A stretch of 64,000 nt of DNA from Dongia_B soli (GTDB lineage: Bacteria > Pseudomonadota > Alphaproteobacteria > Dongiales > Dongiaceae), in NCBI RefSeq assembly GCF_034044715.1, contig NZ_JAXCLW010000004.1, positions 62,001 through 126,000 of the forward strand. The letters are read 5' to 3'. The translations under genes were made by a program, and so were the position numbers. The number at the start of each line of letters is the position of its first letter. Positions within the stretch are counted from its first letter, which is position 1. A model generated the notes under the pieces. The model ran no database searches. It saw only the letters and a list, made by a program, of their open reading frames with translations, and was not told the DNA's origin. Positions 58,040-64,000 of the stretch are shown in pieces.

Positions 58040-58924
58040 TCAGTTCTTTCGGGTCAGGACGAATTCCGTCATCCAACGCAGCGGATCGGCCTTGGCGCCG
58101 AACATGTCGAGATGACTATTGGCTTGCTGGCCCAGCAGCTTCGCCTGATCGCGTGCCCGGTCGATGCCCAGGATGGAGACGAAGGTCGCCTTGCCGGCTT
58201 TCGCATCGGCGCCGACCGGCTTGCCGGTGGTTTCGGCATCGCCTTCGGCATCAAGAAGATCGTCGACGATCTGGAAGGCTAAACCAAGATCATGCGCATA
58301 GGAAATCAGGGCATGGCGCTGGGCCATTGAAGCGTGACCGAGGATGCCGCCCGCCTCGCAGGAGAAGGCAATGATCGCGCCGGTCTTCAGGCGCTGCAAC
58401 CGGGTGATGGCGCCAATATCGAGCTCGTTCTTCTCGGCCCAAAGATCGATCATCTGGCCACCGACCATGCCGGCGGCACCGCCGGCCTTCGCCAGGGCAA
58501 GAACTAGATCGGCACGTACTTGTCCGTCCGGATGGGTCTTCGGATCGGCCAGTATTTCGAAGGCCATGGTCAAGAGACCATCGCCGGCCAAAATCGCCGT
58601 GGCTTCATCGAAAGCCTTGTGCGCCGTCGGCCGGCCACGGCGCAGATCGCTGTTATCCATCGCCGGCAGATCGTCATGCACCAGGCTATAGCAATGCAGC
58701 ATCTCGATCGCCGCTGCGGCGCGCAGCGCGTATTCGCTGTACACGTCGAAGAGCGCCGCGCTGTTGATCAGCAGATATGGGCGGATCCGCTTGCCGCCGC
58801 CCATGGTCGCATAGCGCATGGCGTCAAGGACGCGATTTTCTGCACCATCCACCGGCGGCAGCAGATCGGTGAGCAGACGGTTGACCGCACCAGCGGCCTC
58901 ATTCAGGGCGATATCAATCGACAC
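58040..58924 (-). CDS. ispA: Farnesyl/geranyl diphosphate synthase (IspA-type)
   Basis: A 294-residue polyprenyl synthase. GGGKRIRPYLLINSA is the conserved start region. The first Asp-rich motif is SLVHDDLPAMDNSDLRRG and the second AFQIVDDLLDAEGDAE, both needed to hold magnesium and the allylic diphosphate. LLTMAFEILAD and KTGAIIAFSCEAGGI complete the pattern. Residues before the first motif suggest a C15 product as in IspA. It lies eight bases after xseB and 12 bases before the MATE gene in one operon. Confidence 0.94.
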   Translation of the reverse strand: MSIDIALNEAAGAVNRLLTDLLPPVDGAENRVLDAMRYATMGGGKRIRPYLLINSAALFDVYSEYALRAAAAIEMLHCYSLVHDDLPAMDNSDLRRGRPTAHKAFDEATAILAGDGLLTMAFEILADPKTHPDGQVRADLVLALAKAGGAAGMVGGQMIDLWAEKNELDIGAITRLQRLKTGAIIAFSCEAGGILGHASMAQRHALISYAHDLGLAFQIVDDLLDAEGDAETTGKPVGADAKAGKATFVSILGIDRARDQAKLLGQQANSHLDMFGAKADPLRWMTEFVLTRKN

Positions 58925-58932
58925 GGAAAACC

Positions 58933-59199
58933 TCAGTCAAGATTGGCGGGTTCGGTAGCAACGGCGCCATCCGGTCCCAGCACGATTTTGTCCACCTTCA
59001 ATTGCGCCTCGCGCAGCTTGGCTTCGCAATGGCGTTTCAGCAACGCGCCACGCTCATAGGATTTGATGGCGTCGTCCAGTTTGTTGTCGCCGCGTTCCAG
59101 GCGCTTCACCAAGTCCTGCAACTCAGCCAAAGCCTCCTCGAAGCTGAGCGCGGCAATATCGCTCGGCAACTTGCCGCCCGAATGTCCTTCCTCGGCCAT
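58933..59199 (-). CDS. xseB: Exodeoxyribonuclease VII small subunit
   Basis: An 88-residue XseB. SFEEALAELQDLVKRLERGD followed by NKLDDAIKSYERGALLKRHC is the family's coiled-coil helix pair, and the length is standard. XseB binds XseA to form exonuclease VII, which degrades single-stranded DNA. I start at the ATG at 59199; the longer frame to 59259 adds residues unlike the family. It begins the xseB / ispA / MATE / tlyA operon, and the 183-base gap upstream probably contains a promoter. Confidence 0.95.
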   Translation of the reverse strand: MAEEGHSGGKLPSDIAALSFEEALAELQDLVKRLERGDNKLDDAIKSYERGALLKRHCEAKLREAQLKVDKIVLGPDGAVATEPANLD

Positions 59200-59382
59200 A
59201 CCTAACCCCAAAACAAAGCAGCCGCCCGAATGTCCCGGCGCCCGGTAAGGGAGTCGCAAGGTGAATTCGGCGGCATCATAACGAGTTGGCCATCTTAATG
59301 GCCCTTGTGCGAAGCAGCAAGTATCGCGGGCAAGAACCCACCCCGCAGCCTATTGTGGATAACATTTGTATTTGAATATTGC

Positions 59383-60309
59383 TCAAGCTGCCATCAAAGC
59401 GGCCACATGGGCGGCGGCGCTTTCGGCCAGCGCCTTCAGGTCGTAGCCCCCTTCCAATGTCGAAACCACGCGTCCCTCGCAACAGCGATCCGCCAAAGCC
59501 GTTAATTCTTTGGTCGCCCAGCCAAAATCCTCGGTTTCGAAGGCCAGATTTGCCAATGGGTCAGCCCGATGCGCGTCGAATCCGGCCGAAATCAGCAGCA
59601 GATCGGGCCGGAAGGCTTCAACTGCCGGCAGGATGATCTCACTCATCGCCGCCCGGAATTCAGCCGATCCCGCACCCGGTTGCAGAGGTGCATTGCAGAT
59701 ATTGCCGCAGCCAGTTTCCCGCGCAGCACCCGTGCCCGGATAAAGCGGCATCTGGTGAGTCGAGGCAAAAAACAGGTTGGGGTCGGCTTCGAACATATGC
59801 TGGGTGCCGTTACCGTGATGAACGTCGAAATCCACCACGGCCACCCGCTCCCAGCCATGAGCTGCTCGCGCATGCGCGGCCGCAATGGCGACGTTGTTAA
59901 ACAGGCAAAAGCCCATGGCCCGAGTCGCTTCGGCATGATGACCGGGCGGCCGGATAGCGCAAAAGGCGTTCTTTACCTGGCTGGAAGCGACCATATCCAC
60001 CGCCGCCATGGTGGCCCCGGCAGCTCGCAAGGCCGCCTGTCCCGATCCCGGCGACAGGATCGTATCGCTGTCCAGCATCGCATAATCGTGGTCGGGGATC
60101 GCGCCGAGCACGGCCTCGACATAATCCTTGCCGTGGACCCTGCTGATCGCGGCGCGCGCTGCTAGGGGCGCCTCGATATGCTGCAGCGCAGCAAATTCCG
60201 GCCCGCTAAGGGCGGACAGGACAGCACGCAAACGGTCGATGCGCTCGGGATGCCCGGGCCCGGTGTCATGTTCCAGACAGGCGGGATGCGTCACGAGGGC
60301 TGTCGTCAT
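59383..60309 (-). CDS. Histone deacetylase-like amidohydrolase
   Basis: A 308-residue arginase/deacetylase-fold zinc enzyme. CAIRPPGHHAEATRAMGFCL holds the two active-site histidines. VAVVDFDVHHGNGTQHMFEA supplies the zinc-binding Asp and His pair, and LLLISAGFDAHRADPLANLA the second Asp. These are the marks of class II histone-deacetylase-like proteins (AcuC/acetylpolyamine amidohydrolase group). The substrate is probably an acetylated polyamine, acetyl-lysine or acetoin-related compound. The start ATG overlaps the DUF423 stop in ATGA, so a longer in-frame extension to 60708 is ignored. Confidence 0.92.
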   Translation of the reverse strand: MTTALVTHPACLEHDTGPGHPERIDRLRAVLSALSGPEFAALQHIEAPLAARAAISRVHGKDYVEAVLGAIPDHDYAMLDSDTILSPGSGQAALRAAGATMAAVDMVASSQVKNAFCAIRPPGHHAEATRAMGFCLFNNVAIAAAHARAAHGWERVAVVDFDVHHGNGTQHMFEADPNLFFASTHQMPLYPGTGAARETGCGNICNAPLQPGAGSAEFRAAMSEIILPAVEAFRPDLLLISAGFDAHRADPLANLAFETEDFGWATKELTALADRCCEGRVVSTLEGGYDLKALAESAAAHVAALMAA

Positions 60310-60683
60310 GCGGACCTCCGTTGAGCGAGACCGGCAAAACAGACCGATAGCCAGCCTAGCATCATCAAAACACCGCCAATGGGCGTAATGGCCCCCAACC
60401 AGCGTTGCTGCAGGAAGGCCAGTAGATAGAGACTGCCCGAGAAGATCAATGCACCCCAGAAAAACCCATGGGCCGCAAAAGTGATCCAGCGCGAGGACAA
60501 GCGCTCGGCCCAGGCCGCGAGGCCGAGCAGGGCCGCGGCATGCCAGAGCTGGTAGCTCGCCCCAGTCTTGACCCATTCGACCACGCTCGGATCGCCGCGC
60601 TGGCTCAGGCCATGGGCGGCAAAGGCACCGAAACCAACGCCCATCAAGCCGGTGATACCGGCCGCGATCAACCAATGACGCAT
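60306..60683 (-). CDS. DUF423 small membrane protein
   Basis: A 125-residue protein with four hydrophobic helices. The start WLIAAGITGLMGVGFGAFAA followed by HGL is the DUF423 signature, with later AAHGFFWGALIFSGSLYLLA and LGAITPIGGVLMMLGWLSV. These proteins occur widely in proteobacterial inner membranes with unknown function. It overlaps the deacetylase-like gene by four bases (ATGA), a translationally coupled pair. The order DUF423 / deacetylase-like / xseB is one I expect in relatives. Confidence 0.9.
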   Translation of the reverse strand: MRHWLIAAGITGLMGVGFGAFAAHGLSQRGDPSVVEWVKTGASYQLWHAAALLGLAAWAERLSSRWITFAAHGFFWGALIFSGSLYLLAFLQQRWLGAITPIGGVLMMLGWLSVCFAGLAQRRSA

Positions 60684-60815
60684 CTGTAACTGCCTCCGCT
60701 CTCGGCAACTGGCGTAAAGAAAAGTCTATCGATGTTATGGCAGTATGGCATTATCGCCGCGGCAGCATATTGTCACACCGATGATCGATGTCGAATTTGA
60801 TAGGCCTGAGACAGA

Positions 60816-61601
60816 ATGACCGACCAAACCATCCTTCTGGACCGCCGCGATAACATCCTGCACCTGACGCTCAACCGCCCCGACAAGCTGAACAGCTTGA
60901 CCGCGTCCATGTTGAGCGAGTTGGGTGATGTCTTGTCGGATATCGGCATGGATGATGAAGCGCGGGTCCTCGTCATCACCGGCGCCGGTCGTGCCTTCTG
61001 CGCCGGTCAGGATCTGCGCGAGGCCGGTGCGATCGGGGATGGCCGCAGCGTCCGCAATGTCATTGAACGGCACTACAATCCGATCATCCGTCAAATCCGC
61101 AGCCTTGCCATGCCGGTCGTGGCAGCCGTCAACGGGATTGCCGCCGGTGCAGGGGCCAATCTCGCATTGGCCTGCGATATCGTTGTTGCTGCGGAAAGCG
61201 CCAGCTTCGTGCAGGCTTTCAGCCGGATCGGCCTCATCCCCGATGCCGGCGGTACCTATTTCCTGCCGCGTCTGGTCGGCCATGCGCGCGCATTGGGACT
61301 GGCGATGCTCGGCGATGCGATCGATGCTCGTAAGGCCGCCGAATGGGGAATGATCTGGGAGGCTGTGCCCGATGCCGACTTCCCGGCCACAGTCGATGCC
61401 TTGAGCAAGCGCCTTGCCGAGATGCCGACGGTGGCGCTGGCCTTGATGAAGCAAGCCCTGAATGCCAGCGGTCATCATTCGCTGGAACAGCAGCTTGCAA
61501 CCGAAGCCGAACTGCAGCCGATCGCCGCTGAAACTGACGATTTCCAGGAAGGCGTGCAAGCCTTCCTCGGCAAACGCCCCGCCCGCTTCTTCGGCCGCTG
61601 A
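60816..61601 (+). CDS. Enoyl-CoA hydratase/isomerase, PaaG-like
   Basis: A 261-residue crotonase-fold protein. LTLNRPDKLNSLTASMLSEL is the N-terminal signature. TGAGRAFCAGQDLREAGAIG and AAVNGIAAGAGANLALACDI form the oxyanion hole, and FSRIGLIPDAGGTYFLPRLV has Asp in place of one catalytic Glu, the pattern of PaaG (epoxyphenylacetyl-CoA isomerase). No other phenylacetate genes are near, so the real substrate may be another CoA ester. The next gene begins 11 bases downstream, giving a likely two-gene operon with the metallo-hydrolase. Confidence 0.88.
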   Translation: MTDQTILLDRRDNILHLTLNRPDKLNSLTASMLSELGDVLSDIGMDDEARVLVITGAGRAFCAGQDLREAGAIGDGRSVRNVIERHYNPIIRQIRSLAMPVVAAVNGIAAGAGANLALACDIVVAAESASFVQAFSRIGLIPDAGGTYFLPRLVGHARALGLAMLGDAIDARKAAEWGMIWEAVPDADFPATVDALSKRLAEMPTVALALMKQALNASGHHSLEQQLATEAELQPIAAETDDFQEGVQAFLGKRPARFFGR

Positions 61602-61612
61602 GAGAGACGATC

Positions 61613-62380
61613 ATGTTGCCGATTGCCGACCGCTGGTTCGAAATCCAACGCATCAGCGACAATATCACCTTGCTCTATGAACCACATGTCGTGCCGCTGA
61701 TGCGCTGCAATATCTGGCATGTGCGCGGCCGCGATCGTGACCTTCTCATCGATACCGGTATGGGCATTACCAGCCTGCGCGATGCCGCCGCGCATCTTCT
61801 GGAAAAGAAGGTGACTGCGGTGGCGACGCATACCCATGCGGATCACATCGGCGGCCACCACGAATTCGACCACACGCTGGTCCATCGGCTGGAAGCCGAC
61901 AACCTCCATGAGCCGACCGAACGCGGTACACTGCTTGCCTCGGTGATCGGCGAAGACGATATCCGCAAATTCAGTGTTGCCGGCTATCCGATCGATGGGG
62001 ATCTCATCACCGCCTTACCGCATGAAGGCTACGATCTCGCGAGCTATTACATTCAACCCTCGACCGTGACCGAGATCGTCGAAGAAGGCGATGTGGTCGA
62101 TATCGGCAATCGGCATTTCGAAGTGTTGCATCTGCCGGGTCATTCGCCGGGGAGCATCGGTCTCTGGGAAGCCAGCACCGGTACGCTGTTTTCCGGGGAT
62201 GCGATCTATGACGGCCCGCTGCTGGATGAGGTCGAAGGCGCACATATCCCGACTTATATCCGCACCATGAAGCGGTTGCGCGAACTGCCGGTACAAGTCG
62301 TTCATGCCGGCCATGACCCCAGTTTCGGCCGCGAGCGTTTGATCGAATTGGTGGATGCCTATCTGGCCAAACGGACCTGA
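61613..62380 (+). CDS. Metallo-beta-lactamase-fold hydrolase
   Basis: A 255-residue MBL-fold protein. THTHADHIGGHHEFDH is the zinc motif HxHxDH. LHLPGHSPGSIGLWE supplies the next His, TLFSGDAIYDGPL the bridging Asp, and VVHAGHDPSFGRERL the last His. All metal ligands are present. It belongs to the glyoxalase-II-like group, which hydrolyses thioesters, lactones or similar compounds. Position behind the enoyl-CoA isomerase suggests a CoA-thioester or a lactone intermediate, but this is a guess. Confidence 0.88.
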   Translation: MLPIADRWFEIQRISDNITLLYEPHVVPLMRCNIWHVRGRDRDLLIDTGMGITSLRDAAAHLLEKKVTAVATHTHADHIGGHHEFDHTLVHRLEADNLHEPTERGTLLASVIGEDDIRKFSVAGYPIDGDLITALPHEGYDLASYYIQPSTVTEIVEEGDVVDIGNRHFEVLHLPGHSPGSIGLWEASTGTLFSGDAIYDGPLLDEVEGAHIPTYIRTMKRLRELPVQVVHAGHDPSFGRERLIELVDAYLAKRT

Positions 62381-62506
62381 TAATCCGGTTCAGTTCTGTG
62401 ATTGACGCCCCGGATGCCTTGCCAGCCTCCGGTCAGCGGCCTATAGACATGCCGACCCTGCCGATTTGTACGTGTTCAGGCAGGGATAACGGAGTGGATC
62501 AGGCTT

Positions 62507-63286
62507 ATGACCATGGGGAACCAGCCGGCAGACCAACTGACAGTTGAATTGGAACGTATTGCGCTCGCGGCCGGCGAGGTTATTCTGCGCATTTACGAAA
62601 GCGATTTCGCGCATCAGCATAAATCCGATAAATCACCGGTGACGGAAGCCGATGTGGCAGCGGAAGCCGTAATTGCCGCCGAATTGCATAAGCTGACCCC
62701 CGAGATTCCCCTGATTGCCGAAGAGGCAGCGGCGGTCGGCGGCCTGCCGGCCGAAGCGGCGGCGCGGTTCTGGCTCGTCGACCCGCTGGATGGCACCAAG
62801 GAATTCATCGCCCGCAACGGCGAATTCACCGTCAACATCGCCCTGATCGAAGGCGGCAGCCCCAAACTGGGCATCGTTCATGTACCTGTCCTCGGCCAGA
62901 CCTATGGCGGCGATGGCAAGACTGCCTGGCGCCGCGTGAATAAAGGCGCCTATGAAGAGATCCGGACCCGTGCCGTCCCCACCGATGGCGCGGTGATGAC
63001 GATCAGCCGCTCGCATGCTGCCAAGGAACTGGTCAAGGCCGAGGAAATGGGCGTGAAGATTGCCGATACCCTCGTCGCCGGCAGTTCACTGAAATTCTGC
63101 CGGCTGGCGGAAGGCGTTGCCGATATCTATCCCCGCTTCGGCCCCACCATGGAATGGGATACCGCAGCCGGGCATGCCGTTCTCGTCTCTGCCGGCGGAT
63201 CGGTCCGCCAGCTCGACGGCAGGGTGCTACCTTACGGCAAACCTGGTTTCCTTAATCCGCATTTCATTGCCCGCGGCCGGGACTGA
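62507..63286 (+). CDS. cysQ: 3'(2'),5'-bisphosphate nucleotidase (CysQ)
   Basis: A 259-residue inositol-monophosphatase-fold enzyme that removes 3'-phosphate from PAP, a by-product of sulfate activation. KSDKSPVTEADVAAEAVI and PLIAEEAA give the first metal ligands. WLVDPLDGTKEFIARNGEFT then VNIALIEGG is the DPLDGT core typical of CysQ. PTMEWDTAAGHAVLVSAGG contains the last metal Asp. Membrane association known for E. coli CysQ is not evident here. The next gene starts 11 bases after the stop. Confidence 0.94.
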   Translation: MTMGNQPADQLTVELERIALAAGEVILRIYESDFAHQHKSDKSPVTEADVAAEAVIAAELHKLTPEIPLIAEEAAAVGGLPAEAAARFWLVDPLDGTKEFIARNGEFTVNIALIEGGSPKLGIVHVPVLGQTYGGDGKTAWRRVNKGAYEEIRTRAVPTDGAVMTISRSHAAKELVKAEEMGVKIADTLVAGSSLKFCRLAEGVADIYPRFGPTMEWDTAAGHAVLVSAGGSVRQLDGRVLPYGKPGFLNPHFIARGRD

Positions 63287-63297
63287 GACGGCGGGCG

Positions 63298-64000
63298 ATG
63301 ACGCGACTGCTGCCCGCCACCTTCGCCAGCATTGCCGAGGCCGGGCAGGTTTTGCGGGCGGGCAAGCTGGTCGCCTTTCCGACCGAAACGGTCTACGGCC
63401 TGGGCGGCAATGCATTGGATGATCATGCCGTCGCCGCCATCTACGAGGCCAAGAACCGGCCGGATTTCAACCCGCTGATCGTGCATGTACCAAATCTGGA
63501 TGCCGCAGCGGCCTATGTCTACATGACCGAAGATGCCGCGTTATTGGCGCGGCATTTCTGGCCGGGCCCCCTCACCTTGATCCTGCCGCGCCTGAAGGAG
63601 TGCAAGCTGTCACTGCTGCTCAGCGCCGGGCTTGATACCGTTGCCATCCGTGTCCCGAACCATCCGGTCGCGCAACGGCTGTTGACGGATAGCGGTCTCC
63701 CTTTGGCGGGGCCCAGTGCCAATCCCTCCGGCCGCATCAGCCCGACCTGTCCGGAACATGTGATCGATGGGCTCGGTGGCAAGGTCGAAATCGTGCTCGA
63801 TGGTGGACCTTGCAAAGTCGGCATTGAATCCACGGTGCTGGATTTGACCGGCGACCAGCCCGCCATTTTGCGGCCGGGCGGTATTCTACCGGAAGCGATC
63901 TCCGCCGTGCTCGGCCATGAAGTTAATTGGCACCGGATCGTCGAAACCGGCGAGCAGGGCCACAAAAGCCCGGGCCAATTGAGCAGCCATTACGCGCCGA
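63298..64000 (+). CDS. Threonylcarbamoyl-AMP synthase, Sua5/TsaC family (3' end cut by window edge)
   Basis: The first 234 residues of a YrdC-domain protein. LRAGKLVAFPTETVYGLGGN is the hallmark N-terminus. EAKNRPDFNPLIVHV, FWPGPLTLILPR, VAIRVPNHPVAQRLL and GLPLAGPSANPSGRISPT follow in order. STVLDLTGDQPAILRPGGI is next, and KSPGQLSSHYAP at the edge is the linker between the YrdC and Sua5 domains, so the complete protein is probably the longer Sua5 type. It makes the carbamoyl-adenylate used for t6A37 of tRNA. The start ATG is 11 bases after cysQ. Confidence 0.93.
   Translation, partial: MTRLLPATFASIAEAGQVLRAGKLVAFPTETVYGLGGNALDDHAVAAIYEAKNRPDFNPLIVHVPNLDAAAAYVYMTEDAALLARHFWPGPLTLILPRLKECKLSLLLSAGLDTVAIRVPNHPVAQRLLTDSGLPLAGPSANPSGRISPTCPEHVIDGLGGKVEIVLDGGPCKVGIESTVLDLTGDQPAILRPGGILPEAISAVLGHEVNWHRIVETGEQGHKSPGQLSSHYAP

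Noticed and set aside
59383..60708. 441-residue version of the deacetylase-like protein
   Set aside because: The first 133 residues lie out of frame across the DUF423 gene. The ATG overlapping the DUF423 stop gives the normal family start.
1..64000. CRISPR array, prophage, integron or conjugative element
   Set aside because: No regularly spaced repeats, Cas, phage structural, integrase or transfer genes were seen on either strand.

Overview
The window is a piece of an alphaproteobacterial chromosome, most likely from the Rhodospirillales or a near relative. The evidence is the G+C-rich sequence (about 60 % judged by eye), the alphaproteobacterial C4-type hemA, the EcfG/NepR-type general stress response with GGAAC-N16-CGTT promoters, the pdxH / J-domain / fabI / aroC order, and the DUF423 / histone-deacetylase-like / xseB / ispA / tlyA block. 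I see no phage, plasmid or CRISPR region. The only mobile trace is a small IS5-family remnant at 52445-52632.

Region by region. 1-2623 holds a DeoR-type regulator cut by the left edge, a small ACT-like protein and a serine beta-lactamase-like hydrolase. 2664-14156 is a catabolic/uptake locus. It has a cupin, an FAD/GcvT-fused dimethylglycine-dehydrogenase-like enzyme, a DddP-family M24 enzyme and a complete peptide/opine-type ABC transporter, all on the minus strand, with a hydroxypyruvate-isomerase-like gene facing away. 14234-16240 is a compact general stress response island: an EcfG-like sigma factor, a NepR-like anti-sigma factor, a DUF1328 protein, a 63-aa hydrophilic protein and an exported CsbD-like protein, with two perfect EcfG-type promoters. 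A third perfect copy of this promoter lies at 38893-38917, before a 69-aa hydrophilic protein.

16408-24848 has an MFS exporter, the tamA-tamB outer-membrane assembly pair and a HAD phosphatase. 24859-28756 is an otsB / GH15 / otsA trehalose cluster with overlapping genes. 28757-30551 is gene-poor. It contains tRNA-Ser(GCU) and two tandem copies of a tiny lipoprotein gene, each preceded by a hairpin of different sequence. 30552-38760 carries a GST, a hotdog thioesterase, two tandem DUF962 genes, an enoyl-CoA hydratase, a patatin, pyrE, a class-V aminotransferase-fold protein and an AbgB-like amidohydrolase. 39530-46653 has a class-III aminotransferase, hemA, a PadR-like regulator, an aromatic amino acid decarboxylase-like enzyme, an SDR, a CDF metal exporter and pdxH.

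46837-50741 contains a J-domain co-chaperone, fabI, aroC and an arginase-fold protein. 50797-52632 looks like an accessory insert: a TetR/SDR divergent pair with a palindromic operator and the IS remnant. 52637-64000 is mostly housekeeping: an RlmD-like methyltransferase, sppA, tlyA, a MATE exporter, ispA, xseB, a histone-deacetylase-like enzyme, DUF423, a PaaG-like enoyl-CoA isomerase/hydratase, a metallo-beta-lactamase-fold protein, cysQ and the start of a Sua5/TsaC gene.

The two most interesting items are the general stress response island, with a regulon readable directly from promoter sequence, and the DddP-family enzyme placed between a demethylating FAD/GcvT enzyme and a solute transporter. 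All function assignments come from reading motifs and family resemblance; no database search was run.
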